In this document: positions 36,599 through 48,042 of the stretch, one piece after another
How positions within the stretch are numbered: position 1 is the stretch's first letter
Layout of the letters: each line of letters begins with the position of its first letter
From: Polytrichum commune
Lineage: Eukaryota > Streptophyta > Polytrichopsida > Polytrichales > Polytrichaceae
Assembly: GCA_950295325.1 (NCBI GenBank)
Contig: OX485805.1
Coordinates: 27,451,501 to 27,515,500 of the forward strand
DNA: 64,000 nucleotides
Direction of reading: 5' to 3'
The notes under the pieces: model-generated
Seen by the model: the letters and a program-made list of their open reading frames with translations, nothing else
What the model was told of the DNA's origin: nothing
The model's database searches: none
Made by a program: the position numbers and the translations under genes

Positions 36599-37009
36599 GA
36601 AGAAGAGAGAAGAAAAGGTTAAGAGAGGGAACTTAAGGAGAGGAGAGGATAAGGGAGGAAGAGGAGAGATAGGGCATCCAATCACAACCCCTTAAACCTT
36701 CTCCCCCTTAGTAGGACCTCATCCTCTCCGCTAACCCTTCAACCCCTAAACCAACAAGAACACGTTCTAATTCAAACAATTAACTCAAAGGCTCTTCCTC
36801 TTGCCTCCTCAATCACTACTCCTCTAATCAAACACTCCCTAATGTCACTAAGCTTCTAATTCACCACACAAAATGGCTTAAGGCCTAAACATAAATCCAC
36901 ACCAAGCCTCACTCTTTTTATACTTTTGATTGTTTCAATAACACTCCAATTGCAATTCTAAATAAATTCTAAACATAAAACAAATATGAGCACTCATTTT
37001 GGGCTCATA
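34794..37009. mobile_element. Solo LTR of the TGTGAGG...CTCA(C/T)A family, copy 1
   Basis: It starts TGTGAGGCCAAACCCACCAC and ends TTTTGGGCTCATA. It is flanked by ATGTA (34789-34793) and ATGTC (37010-37014), a 5-bp duplication with one mismatch. It shares CCACCCTTAAGCGTCCTAG at the start, a (GA)n tract near the end and the 3' terminus with the copies at 46251 and 51546. No internal retroelement domain accompanies it, which fits LTR-LTR recombination. It is about 1 kb longer than copy 2 because of extra DNA from about 35586 to 36562, before the (GA)n tract. Confidence 0.7.
36561..36594. repeat. (GA)n microsatellite
   Basis: An uninterrupted GA run inside solo LTR copy 1. GA tracts at the same relative place occur in copies 2 (about 47045) and 3 (about 52684 and 52826). 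Confidence 0.9.
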
Positions 37010-38165
37010 ATGTCCTAGGCGGAAAAAGAAAAAGTAAGTAATGATTTTAAGACTCATCTATTTGGGACCCTGCGTTTTTGGGCCCAGACTCAACAAACCA
37101 TGGTTTATAGTAAAACAAGCACTCATAAGTAGTTTAAGTTAAGTCTAAGTTAGTTGTGACTAAGTTGCGATCTCGTGGAGAACTGAGGAGCAACCGAGTC
37201 TTAGTTACACCGGGGCTTTGATAATTAACTGCCTAATAATTACGAGTGTACACTTAATGATGCCCAGCTCGGCGTAGTACTAACGCGGGTGTTACTAAGT
37301 ATTTATTAGGCTGGATTATCAGAAGTCCAAAGAGCTTTCCATTCCTACTCCTTACTTGCAGTGGCAGTCGTCGTAGTACAGTCTAACTTTGTTAATACAA
37401 CACTCGTTTATTCAACACCCTCGATATTACGACACATTTTTGCGAGACCAAATTTTTTAGTTCAAAACTCCCTCTTTTATATGACCACGACACTCGATAA
37501 TGCGACATTCAGAATCTCCGTTTTGTCATATCAAAGAGGTAGTTGATTTGAATATTTTTTCAGCTATGTTATGTACATCTAAAATACATCCATTTTCACT
37601 TCGGAACTACTTGGCAACTTCACTTATTCGGGTTTGATTCATGAGTATGTGCTAGACTATTAGTTATCAAGGCATTGGCATGCCCCCAACATGTTGGCCA
37701 CCCTACATGAGCCCCTAGCAACCAACCAATTTATCTATTATGAATTTGTTCCACATTTTTCCCAAAAAAATTCATGAGCAAGACCGGATTGATATAAAAA
37801 ATGTCGGTTCACCCTTGCATTATGAACAATACTTAGTTTAAACATTGCTCATTTTGCAAGGACGGCCCATCATAAAGAGGACACTTTACCCACAAAATTC
37901 CCGCCCCCACAGTGCAACATTCTACTACTGGGTAATATTATGAACCTTGAATCCGAAGATAAGGTCCATCAAGGGGTATTACGTACCCCAATTTTTTGGA
38001 TCCAACTATCAATGTAAACCCACCCTTAGGTTCCTTAAAATGTTGCCTTTGGCTTCTATGTCCGATGGAATTTTTGGGCATAATTTGTCAAAATCCTAGT
38101 GTTTTCCAAGTCCAACCAATCAAATGTTGTGATCTTTCTGAATGTCCTTTGTTGAATTGAGGTAT
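37010..38165. other. Intergenic DNA with a possible pogo-type MITE (37379 to about 37542)
   Basis: TA followed by CAGTCTAACTTTGTTAATAC at 37377 closely resembles the terminal repeat of the pogo-like element at 42910. It is followed by the alternating 'TTAATACAAC...TCGATATTACGACA' text typical of such ends. The other end is only weakly recognisable (TATCAAAGAGGTAG near 37530), so it may be a decayed MITE of about 165 bp. The rest shows nothing. Confidence 0.4.
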
Positions 38166-38170
38166 ATACC

Positions 38171-38422
38171 ATAGATTCCTCTAAAACGATCGGTCGTTTT
38201 CCGAAAGTCGGTTATTTCTCAAACACGACCATTCATGCGTAACAAAGCGATCAGTTCCTCCCGTTCATTGCCTAGCTTTTAACATTTGATGATTGGTTAG
38301 GCTCAGAGGCAATGATCAGGGAGAACCGACAGTTAGTTACAAATGAACTGGTTGAGTTTGAGAAATAACCGGTTGAAGTTCAAGACTGCAAGAGAATTAC
38401 CAATCGTTTTAGAGGAATTTAT
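38171..38422. mobile_element. Foldback MITE, about 250 bp
   Basis: ATAGATTCCTCTAAAACGAT at the left is mirrored, with one mismatch, at 38403-38422. A second inner pair (GGTTATTTCTCAAAC and GTTTGAGAAATAACC) continues the symmetry, so the whole segment can fold on itself. No target duplication was assigned with confidence. Confidence 0.6.
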
Positions 38423-39457
38423 AGAATATCTCGGGGAGTTCACTAGACATGTATATATGTATACATGTGCGTGACAAGGGTATTTATTCAAGGGATCTTT
38501 AATTATCCATCCTTAATTTTTTGTACCGTACTATTATATAATTAGCTAATTTCTTGTTTTTTAAATGACCCTATAATTACCTTTAAATTTGATGAAGCTC
38601 TAATTTTAAGCTAGGTATGTTCATTATAATTATTTGATTTTTCTCCAAAGGGTTTAAGAGCATTCAAAGGACTAAGTCACCAAAATCCAAGGCACAACAA
38701 GGTTTTACATTAAGAGTGTTCATAAGCAGTTTCAAACAACAAAATCAGCCCACCTCTCAGAAAGTCAACAACGTCGAAGAAAAAACTCTCGCCAACACTG
38801 AACCGCAAACCCCACCTCTCAGAACGGTGAAAAAAAACCTCTCAAAACCTAATCCTTCAGCAACGTTCTCCCCCAATTGTTCCTAAACCCTAATTTGTCA
38901 TCCGCCCTCATCAATCTTTCATCCCATTTTTTCAACTGAATCGACGTAGTTTTTCATCCAAAATCTTCCCGCCTCTAAACACAAAGGACACCCTATTTCA
39001 AAAAAAACCTAGGATCCTTAAATCCTACGGTATATTTTTACAAATATTTTAAAAATATGCGTTATTTGTATCAAGCCTATGTTATTTATAATACAAATTT
39101 TACAATACATACTCACTTATATTACTTCTAAGAAAATTCTAAGTTTTTCCTTTTGTGAATATAAATTACCCTATATTTTCCCGCACGTTGTTTTCTAATA
39201 TTATCGCAGTGAACTCCCCGAGTAGAATATACGCCAACTTAATAGAGGAGAGCCGGAGGATGTCAACATGTAACCAGTTGGACTTGCAAACACTAGCTAG
39301 GATCTCAACCGATTATGCCCTAAAATCTCCCCCATCACTGCTAAGAGGGTCAAGTTGAGGGTCCATTATTAGGGCCGGTTAAATAAGGAAGGCGCAGGTC
39401 AGATGTTGGACTTCACTTTGTATCCGCGGCAGAGTTCGGGAAGTTTTTGAAGCCTTA

Positions 39458-39952
39458 GGGGCGGTTTACACTATGGACCATGAAGTCGTCCCACGTAAGA
39501 GGCCTATTTTGCGTGGGACGACTACATGGGACGACTTCCATGGTCCGAGTTACTAAAATATTAGTTTTCATGGTTCGTGGGCCCTTCACTAGGTGTAAAC
39601 CGAATGTGGACCATGAAGAATGACCATGCACCAAAAAGTGGAGTCATTAACTAAGTTGGAAAAAAATCATTAAAAAAATCCAAAAAAATCATTAAAACGG
39701 TATTTTTCTGACATGGGCCCTTGCTATTTTTCCTAGACCACCACTTTTGCTTGTCCCAACGGAAAACCCGTTGGACCATGGCAGTGGATAGAGTAGGCTT
39801 AAAAAAACAAATTTGTGGACCTCAACCTCCGTGGTCACTCTGCCATTTTTTCCTTGGTGTAAACCCAAGTCGTCCCGGGACGACTTCAACGTCCAATCAC
39901 ATCGCTTAGACGGCCGTGGGACGACTTCATGGTCCATAGTGTAAACCGCCCC
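39458..39952. mobile_element. PIF/Harbinger-type MITE with perfect 38-bp terminal repeats
   Basis: The left end GGGGCGGTTTACACTATGGA continues for 38 bases that are exactly complementary to the right end (39915-39952). Both sides are flanked by TTA (39455-39457 and 39953-39955). A TTA target duplication and GGG-rich ends are typical of the PIF/Harbinger superfamily. The 495-bp body contains no transposase. The perfect ends suggest recent movement. Confidence 0.85.
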
Positions 39953-40204
39953 TTAGTGGCTAATTGCCGGTAGTTGCTACGAAGGGTCGGATTTTACCCA
40001 ATTTACATCGGCAAGAGCCGGTCTTTTGTAAAATCAATCGGCCAATTGCCTATATTTTCATATTTTCATTGGCCCAAATCTGATTAAATGGAATTCATAT
40101 CGGCACTAATTGTTTTAAAAATGTATGAAAAGTTATTAGAAATCATTTCTTAGTACAAAATCTTCAATAAGTGAAAAGAAAGGCATGTTCAAAACTTTAA
40201 ATTT

Positions 40205-40256
40205 GAAGAGTTAATATCCTTGGCAGGAATTGAACCTAGCAATGCCTTCACCGCTT
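40205..40256 (-). repeat. tRNA-like (Pol III B-box) segment, possible SINE head
   Basis: On the minus strand GCTAGGTTCAATTCCTGCC resembles a T-arm/B box, preceded by TGGCCTTCAAGCGG, which is loosely like an A box. I cannot build a full cloverleaf, so it is listed only as a possible tRNA-derived fragment. Confidence 0.25.
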
Positions 40257-40527
40257 GAAGGCCAAGGGTCCCCATATTCTTCATAGAAGCAATTGGACTT
40301 GGTCATGGAAAGGTTGCATAATTCAAAAAGTTTAAGGTTTAGGGTACTTCCTCAAGTGCATCATCAAATGTCCCAGACAAATAGCGCTATGGATTGCTAT
40401 ACAAATAGCGAAACTTAGCAGCATCCTTCCAAAGATCTGAAGCACTTGTTAGAATGTCATCAAAATCATTGTCTGGGCCTTCTATAGCAACACGCATCAT
40501 ACTTTCTAAGTTAGATGTAGACATTCA

Positions 40528-40549
40528 AGGGTTTAGGGTTTAGGGTTTG
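40528..40549 (+). repeat. Interstitial telomere-like motif
   Basis: Three TTTAGGG-type units in a row, the longest such run in the window. No gene start lies nearby. Confidence 0.75.
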
Positions 40550-43147
40550 AGGCGCCGCCGGGGAGCAAGTTGCCGTTCATCTTGGAAGCCCTGACCTGCA
40601 TCCCTCGATACATGCCTACACTCATATACCCATGCTCATAACCCGGAGGGTATCGGTTGCCATTTCCCGGGTATCGGCCAATATTTGAATTTTTTTTTCG
40701 GCTGAAATCCAGTAACTCACAAAAAGAATCGGCTAGATTTCCGGGACATTTTTTGGTCCATTGGCTAATTGCCGGAGGATTGAAATTACAGTCAGATTGC
40801 CATCCGATGGTTGGAAATTTGGACCAGCCATGAGGGGAAATCCATCGGCTGATAATGAACTAGCCGTCGGTTTTCCCTGACCATTGATCTGAGGTGGAAA
40901 AATAAAAATAGTTAATTATCATACATTGTGCCTTTGATGAGCCATTACTACTATTTGCTGTACTTTCACTTTACTTACACCTCTGTTTGTGGCCATGCCT
41001 CCATAAAAGAGAAATGGCCACTCCGGAGCCCAAAGAGTCTCTCACTTACCATGGTAAAAAAAAAAATTCCTCGTATTAAATACTTAAACTTTTTTACCCT
41101 ACTCCTAGTCGTGCCATGGTCATTGGCTTGTGATGAGGAAGTGGCATCACATGTGCTCAAATGTGATGTAAGCAATTAATGGGTTCAACGAACCAACACC
41201 ATGTCTGTGTGGAATTTTATAGTATTTTACATTCGATGCTTTGAGAAGATGAACACGTATTCCATTGAATCTCGTGTACGATGCATATACACAATTTCTA
41301 CAAGCCTCACGGAGTCTTGAAAATCATTTTTTTTTTACATTTAAGGGTTTGGAGTTTTATCTAGCACATCATTCAATGTGAAGGAGAAAGTTTAAAATTC
41401 TAAAAAATACTCATATGTGACATTGATGACCAAGAGCTCTATGTATGAATTTGCATTGAAAAGCATACATGTGCACCATTTATGGCATTTAGTCGAGTCA
41501 CTTACTATTTGGAATTGCGCAATGTTATAGGTTCTTATTTAAGAATTCAATTTTTACTAGCAAGGTTGAATAGGTTGTTTGGGCAAAATAGAACAGAAAG
41601 ACTTCACTTGGTAAAATGATATATTCTCAATAAAAACAATAGACATTGTAATTAGTGTCATATGGTAATTTATGTCACAGTAGTAACTTTTCTGATGACA
41701 CTTCTTATTAATACGTTTATAAATAGATCGTCGTCCCAACTTACTTCTAGGTCATCCACTTTTGATGTATTTTGCATCCTAACGTTTACATAATGAAATA
41801 TTGTCATGGATGGATGAAATTTGGATGCAAAATCATTCAGTAAGTGACAATAATTGTAACATTGTAAATCTATAGTGCTCGAATTCTTTTACAAGGAATC
41901 ACAAATAATGTTGGGTTTATGTTTAGTGTTGGTGACACTACACAGGCGGCTTATGATTAGTACTGAGCAAGGGAAATAGAATTGGGGACACTTAATATAT
42001 TATTTAGTGAAGTTATACCACCACGTAACTTTGAATGATAATTGACACTTAATACCATATATAGCGTGTGTAATTGAACCAAGTTTTTTGAGGCAGCTCT
42101 CAACTAATGGACCCACCAATTGGTATTGGGTCGTAGAAATTCCAAAAATGGTTAGGATACTCGATCAATCTCAAAAGTGCACTTCAAGAAATAAACATGA
42201 TTTAAATGAACTCACTTTTGACAAATCTACACCTTTCACACCTAATATTGTGGGATACCATCTAGAGTTATGCATGGCTATGATTATTCACTAAGGGTGT
42301 CATTCTCTATCACATAGGTTGTTATATGTTTTTAAATGTATGTATTATATATTGATGTTATCTGATTAAGAAAGGGGATTGTTGAAATCGACCACATAGT
42401 TTGTTTAGAACGACCATAAAATTGCATCGAACAGTCACATAAACTGTCAAAATTAGACTTTTCATTGCACACGTGAAGAGGAGCAAGGTATCAATTTTGC
42501 TTCCTCTTTCTTTACATTTTAGATTACAACTAGAATTTGTTCAAATTGCAACTCGTCTTTGTGGTTGATTTAAAAAGTGTGTGGTGGATTTATACTATTT
42601 CAAGGTATTTATCTTGGATGAATGAGAAGTATGCTCATATGCGATAAATCCCTCTCTCTCCCTAGAAATGGAAGTATGTAGCTCCATTTTTTAATATTTT
42701 TGGTGTGTATCTGGAGGTCATGATATGGCCTCTCAAACACTTATGGCTACTTTGCACACAAGATTGAATGCATGTGACCACTGCATTTTAAGATCACTCT
42801 TTGGTTCAAAAGGCCGAGACTGTCCCATGTCACTTCACACTAGAAGGTGAATGCCCAAGGGCTCGAAGAAAGTATCATGAATGAAAGTCTACATGGAAAA
42901 CTATAAATACAGTCTAACCTTGATAATATCACACCATCCGTTTCACCATAAAGTGTGATATAAACAAGGTGTGACATATTTGATAATGTCACATTTTGAA
43001 GATTTGTGCATAATGTGATATTATCAAAAAAAAAAAAGGTAGAAAATCAAAATGAAATTACAATGTAAAAAAAAAAAACAAACACAAGACTTCAATGTTT
43101 TTGAATGTAAAATATAATTCAAAATTGTGAATAACAACATGAGCACA

Positions 43148-43783
43148 TCACAATGTGTCATTGAGATCAGGTAAAGACCTCTCACTAGAGACAAAGAAGC
43201 TTCTAATGTCACATTGTTTTAGTGATGTTAAATGTCCAACACCAATTCTAATGAGTTTGTCATGGATGTTTTCCATTCCTAACAACTCATGAGTGTTGAA
43301 AATCTGAGAACCTTGGCTAGCCATAAAATTCAAAACATCTTTAGCATATTTTTGTGCATCGCTTAGCTTCACTACTTTAGACTCATCATCATTGCTATCA
43401 ACAATCAATGGGTCTTCTTCCATGGAATCAAGTACATGTTCGCCATCTTGCACTAATTGCACAAGCTCCTTAGTAGAATATTCCACCTCAAAATCATCTT
43501 CACCTTCCATGTTTATGTACTCTAAAGGACTAAGCTTTTCTATAGGCTTGCCTTCAACATCCAAACCCAAATTCAATGCGGCGATGAGATTGCCCAATTC
43601 CAAAGCTGCTTCCTCCATTTTGGACTTCATACGTTCATCAGAATTGTTGATATCTGCATTCCACGCTGCAGGCAATATGGCAGACTTTCTCCAACAATTT
43701 CTAATGGTTTGATCATCTAATTCATGCCATGCCGCCACACACCATAGCATTGCTTGAAATAGATCAACATTCAGTTTCCCCAA
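43148..43783 (-). pseudogene. C-terminal fragment of a pogo/Tigger-like transposase
   Basis: A 211-codon minus-strand frame starts with AMLWCVAAWHELDDQTIRNC followed by WRKSAIL. This matches the end of DDE_1/Tigger transposases, where a W..V...TI.NC(F/W)RKAG motif follows the catalytic domain. The rest is acidic and low in homology, with an EGEDDFEVEYSTKELVQLVQ-like middle. It lies inside the 42910-44843 terminal repeats. The helix-turn-helix and DDE domains that should precede it are missing, so the frame is a deletion remnant even though it stays open. Confidence 0.65.
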
Positions 43784-44020
43784 ATCTTGTCCTTAATAAT
43801 TCATACGCTACCGAATTCACAAAGCTATGCAACAATGCCAACGAAGGCTTACAAGAGCAAAAAACCAGCCAATCACTAGCTTCCAATGTAGCAACAACAA
43901 CAAAAACAACAACACAACGAAGGACACCTGCACTGCATGAAGAAACACAAGCCTATGATAGAAAGTGTGCATTTAAATTCCAAATGAACAATGGTTCATT
44001 ATATACAAGTGAGCTCGACC

Positions 44021-44215
44021 ATGAGCTTGACTAACCTACCTAGGAGACTGTTTCTACTTATGAGCTTGACTAACCTACCTAGAAGACTGTTTCTACTTAT
44101 GAGCTTGACTAACCTACCTAGAAGATTGTTTCTACTTATGAGCTTGACTAACCTACCTAGAAGATTGTTTCTACTTATGAGCTTGACTAACTAATCTAGA
44201 AGATTGTTCCTAATT
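44021..44215. repeat. 39-bp minisatellite, 5 copies
   Basis: The unit starts ATGAGCTTGACTAACCTACC and repeats every 39 bases. The last copy is diverged. The period is a multiple of three, so an in-frame MSLTNLPRRLFLL repeat can be read, but nothing indicates that it is translated. Confidence 0.9.
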
Positions 44216-44845
44216 GAATGCCCACTTAGGATGAGCGGCTAACACTTATGATCTTACTAGATTCTCCTATGCGACTATTGACTATAGAAACAGTGAAGAC
44301 CGTGCCACATATCTTGAGATTTCTACATTGCAAACCAATTGAACTAATTTAGCTTAAGTCGACACTACTCTGTACCAGCTCAGCTAAACCGTAGAACTTA
44401 ACATCCTAAATTACTTCACACAAGCTGAAACCCTCAAAGACACATAGGTGAACACATGTGACGGAAGGTGGGGTGCATAGAGGCCAAGAAGTCTTGGCAG
44501 CGCCGTCAAAGACAACACCTTTGAGTGCCGTGTATAGACAGCACCGTTCAGGGTTGGTGCACAGAGGCGGCTCATGACCCTTTGAATAACATTGCATTTA
44601 TCACAGGCGTGGCTCATGACCCTTTTGGCTACTACAATATGTCCATCCAACCATCACATACAATCCATCCATATTTGATATTATCACATTTACACTACGG
44701 ATTTTGGGAAAAAATAGTGACATTAACAAGGGTGATAGGGATAATAACGAGGGAGTTTTACACTAAGAAAATCGGTTTCAAACTTTTAGGTGACAATATC
44801 AAGGTGTCCCATTAACAAGGGTGACATTATCAAGGTTAGACTGTA

Positions 44846-45403
44846 GTGTTTCACGGTCTCCTAGAATTTGCGTCAAGCCCATCACTGAGAGGCAGGCCTC
44901 ACACAAATTCTGACAAACCATATGAGTGGTACAACCTTTGAATGAGAATCAAGGACCCTCACAATTACATCGTCACAACCCTTGGCAATAATATACTTCA
45001 ACATGATCACCAATTATATTATTCTAAGGACTAAAAACACAACTCATTGGTTGGGAGGGATGAAATGTCAACAATCAACATGATCCACTTTGGGAGGACC
45101 AAGATGAATCAACTAAGATTTGTGACTTTGAACAATTCTATAGAAATTAGATATGCTTCGATTCATGTGATCTTAATATCGTTCCGTTTACAACATAATT
45201 GTCAATCCGAATAAAATATTGGATGATATGTATGGGTTAGGTAAGGGACCGTAGTGATCAAAGTGTTCACAATAGGCATTTTTCTACCTTAAGTGGGCCC
45301 ACCTTGGAAGGCCAAAGCCTCAAGAGTTGAAGCATGCCAAAGTTCTTGTTAACTGATGAAGAAAATCTAAGCTAAGCTAATCTAAGTGAGAAAATGCCTC
45401 TAA
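44846..45403. other. Intergenic DNA
   Basis: I see no gene or clear repeat. Confidence 0.4.
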
Positions 45404-45796
45404 GAGCATCCTCAGTCGGTCTAGGTAAAGCTCACTGCAAACCAAGACCTATCTTGCTTAAAATTGCTCAAAATTTAGAGGGAGTGCACCAAATCTTGCT
45501 TAAAATGGACAGATACTCCCACACTCCCTCTAAATGTCAAAATTTGGAGGGAGTGTGGGAGGATCTTTCCATTTTAAAGCAAGATTTGGTGCACTCCCTC
45601 TAAATTTTGAAAATGTGGTGTTTTCAATGAGGGATTTCACCTACGTCAAATTTTTACAATTCTTTTTTCTTGAGAAATATCTCACGTTTATTTAGGTGTG
45701 CTTCTAATGATGGTAATTTCAGTTTCTAATTTTAGGTCAGTCAAAAGATAGGTTTTGGTTTGCAGTGAGCTTTACCTAGACCGACTGAGGATGCTC
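45404..45796. mobile_element. Foldback MITE with 52-bp terminal repeats (hairpin-forming)
   Basis: GAGCATCCTCAGTCGGTCTA opens a 52-bp left arm that is mirrored at 45745-45796 with one mismatch. A second inner inverted pair (TTTAGAGGGAGTGCACCAAA with its complement, and CTCCCACACTCCCTCTAAA with TTTGGAGGGAGTGTGGGAG) makes most of the 393-bp element self-complementary. The flanks are TAA and TAG, so a 3-bp target (TAA/TTA-like, Harbinger) is possible but not exact. Confidence 0.8.
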
Positions 45797-46250
45797 TAGG
45801 TCTCCACAAGTGTCCTCTCCTAACTCCTGGAAACGTGTGTAATAAGAGTAATTCAAGGAGACACTGGTGGTCCACCTTGTACATGATACTCCTATAGCTT
45901 AAATAGTTCAACCGAGTGGCCATTGGGCAACCGGGCAAGGCAAAAAATCCCCCTCCCCTTTTGGGTGACCCAATACGGTATAAAGAAGAGCACAATCTAT
46001 TCATCCTTCCATCCAACATGTCTGAAGTTGGTTTGACACTACTAACACTTACCTCAGGGGAATATAAATAAGAAGCTTGCCTCCTATAGGTTGGTTGTTG
46101 GTTTATCTCGATTCAAGCTTATTGAATGAATTAGGGTTTATTCTAACTTAAAATAATATTATACATGTTCAACAATAGTAATCAATGTTTTCATCCTCCC
46201 TTCCCCTAGTTTGTCCTCCCCCTCGGTAGGTGTTATAAACAATTACATGC
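45797..46250. other. Intergenic DNA
   Basis: No gene seen. It ends in CATGC, the left target duplication of the next element. Confidence 0.4.
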
Positions 46251-47433
46251 TGTGAGGCCAAACCACCCACCCTTAAGCGTCCTAGTCCGGGTGAGGGAAT
46301 GGGTATCACATTCATGTTCACATAGCTCCCTCTTACCAACTTCATAAAACTCCATTTCCATTCCCATCAACTCTTGCACACCAATTTATTCCATAATAAG
46401 GTTACAAGCATTAAAAAATGTTTTTCTCGATTTATCCCTTTCTCCCTATACTAATTCACACCCCAACCCTCAACTCCTTACCAAAATCTAACCCCCCTAG
46501 GCCACCCTCTAATTCATGTGAACTAAATCCCCCTAATGTCCTTGGCCCTTGGCCCTTCCCATATCCTTCGAGCTTACGACCTGGCCTATATCCGGTTCAA
46601 TAACCGGCTTGAAATTCAATAAACAACCTGCCCTCAGGCCTCGGTCCCAGCAACTCCTTAACTCACCCGAAAACCAGTAGACCTTGCCCTCAGGCTTCGG
46701 TCCCAGTAGCTCCTTAGCCCACGGAAATCAGAACCCTCTGCCTCAGACCTTGGTCACAGCAACTCCTTAGCTCAACGGAAATCAGTAGACCCTTTGCCTC
46801 AGACCTTGATCTAGCAGCTCCTTAGCTCAACGGAAATCAGTAGACCCTCTGCCTCAGACCTTGGTCCAGCAGCTCCTTAGCTCCCCGGAAATCAGTAGAC
46901 ACTGCCCTCAGGCCTCGGTCCCAGCAGCTCCTTAGCTCAAAGAGCTCAACCCCTTAATTCCCACATTTCCCTAACTAATTCCACTAAGTCCCCTACCTAA
47001 TTCCCGCATTTTTTTCCGAGCTCTGAGAGCTCAACCTCCTAGAGAAGAGAGAGAGAGAGAGAGAAGAGGAGAGAAGAGGAGAGGAGGAGAGGGCACCCAA
47101 AACCACAAACCCTTTAACCCTCTCCTACTTAGTAGGACCTTATCCTATCCACTAAACCCTCACCCCCTAAACCAACAAGAACATGTTCTAAATCAAACAT
47201 TTAAACCCAAGGCCCTCCCCCTTGCTTCATCAAACACTACTCACTTAACCAAAACACTCCCTAATGCCACTAAGCTTCTAATTAACCACACAAAATAGGC
47301 TTAAGGCCTAAAACATAAATCCACACCAAGCCTCACTCTTTTTATACTTTTGATTGTTTCGATAACAACTTCAAATGCAATTTAAGTAAATTCTAAGCAT
47401 AAAACAAATATGAGCAACCATTTTGGGCTCATA
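46251..47433. mobile_element. Solo LTR of the TGTGAGG...CTCA(C/T)A family, copy 2
   Basis: It starts TGTGAGGCCAAACCACCCAC and ends TTTTGGGCTCATA. It is flanked by an exact 5-bp duplication, CATGC (46246-46250 and 47434-47438). At 1183 bp it is the shortest of the three copies. It contains a tandem array of about 58-bp units (46628-46940) and a GA tract at about 47045. It lacks the conserved 5' block seen in copies 1 and 3 around GCCTCTTGA...GGGCCTTCTCAAG. Confidence 0.8.
46628..46940. repeat. About 58-bp tandem repeat (5-6 copies) in solo LTR 2
   Basis: Units are built on CCTCAGGCCTCGGTCCCAGC followed by AGCTCCTTAGCTCAACGGAAA and TCAGTAGACC, with small indels. Confidence 0.8.
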
Positions 47434-47670
47434 CATGCCTAAAGTGTTCGAACCATCTATGATCATTGTTGTGGATATGTTGCGGGGGATGCTATCATGT
47501 GAGCGGTGAGCAATGAGCGGTAAGTTGTGAGCAAGGAAGAATATATTTGGAATTACATCCAATATTATCCTATAACCATGGTATTTTGTCATAATTAGTT
47601 GCATACTTCTTTATAATAATAGTAGTGGGGAGTGCAAACAAAATGAAATGAACCTAATGAATCTCTTACA

Positions 47671-48030
47671 GATAGATAGAAACTTTGGTCTTAGCAAGGG
47701 GCCGACATGAATAAAGTGTCCATTTGTAATGCCAATGACCCGATGCCCACTGGACAAGGGGACATTGGGACAATACTACTCTCCCCTTTCGAGGATGAAC
47801 ACTATAGTGACACACTATACTAGTTCCTAGCTAGCCACTAGTGCCTTGAAGATACCCGACATGCTATCCCCCAAAGGGCTTTGAGGTACCCATACAACAA
47901 GGTTTAAGGACCCCCCACCATAGTTGGGTGGCCTAAGGTGGTGAGCACCATGCCGGCATGGGGAATAGAACCCACAACCTCCTCATTGGGGGCCATGAGC
48001 CCTAACCACCAAGCCAAGGCCCGTGGTGCC
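47671..48030 (-). mobile_element. tRNA-derived SINE with 12-bp target-site duplication
   Basis: On the minus strand the element begins GGCACCACGGGCC. It contains an A-box-like TGGCTTGGTGG and a B-box-like GGTTCTATTCC about 35-40 bases further on, the internal promoter of RNA polymerase III. It runs for 360 bp and ends in a short CTATCTATC tail. The identical word GAATCTCTTACA flanks both sides (47659-47670 and 48031-48042), as expected for LINE-driven retroposition. There is no coding frame. Confidence 0.8.
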
Positions 48031-48042
48031 GAATCTCTTACA

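Larger units (their letters stand above)
39956..42907. other. Intergenic DNA without recognised gene
   Basis: Repeated phrases of the type 'TAATTGCCGG' and 'ATCGGC' occur at 39960-40870, hinting at old related fragments. I see no coding gene on either strand. A telomere-like motif and a tRNA-like B-box segment inside it are listed separately. Confidence 0.4.
42910..44843. mobile_element. pogo/Tigger-type DNA transposon, non-autonomous, 1.9 kb
   Basis: The terminal repeats read CAGTCTAACCTTGATAATAT on the left and the complement of CAGTCTAACCTTGATAATGT on the right (23 bp, one mismatch). Each is flanked by TA, the target of the Tc1/mariner-pogo superfamily. Inside, on the minus strand, is the C-terminal part of a pogo-type transposase (43783-43148), together with a 39-bp minisatellite. 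No DDE catalytic core is present, so the copy would depend on a transposase encoded elsewhere. Confidence 0.8.

Noticed and set aside
40205-40256. Functional tRNA gene
   Set aside because: Only a T-arm-like and a weak A-box-like motif are visible; I could not form an acceptor stem or anticodon arm.
40528-40549. Chromosome-end telomere
   Set aside because: There are only three units, with ordinary intergenic DNA on both sides, so it is interstitial.
44021-44215. 39-bp repeats as a CRISPR array or coding repeat
   Set aside because: There are no spacers between units and no start or domain context; it is a minisatellite inside a DNA transposon.
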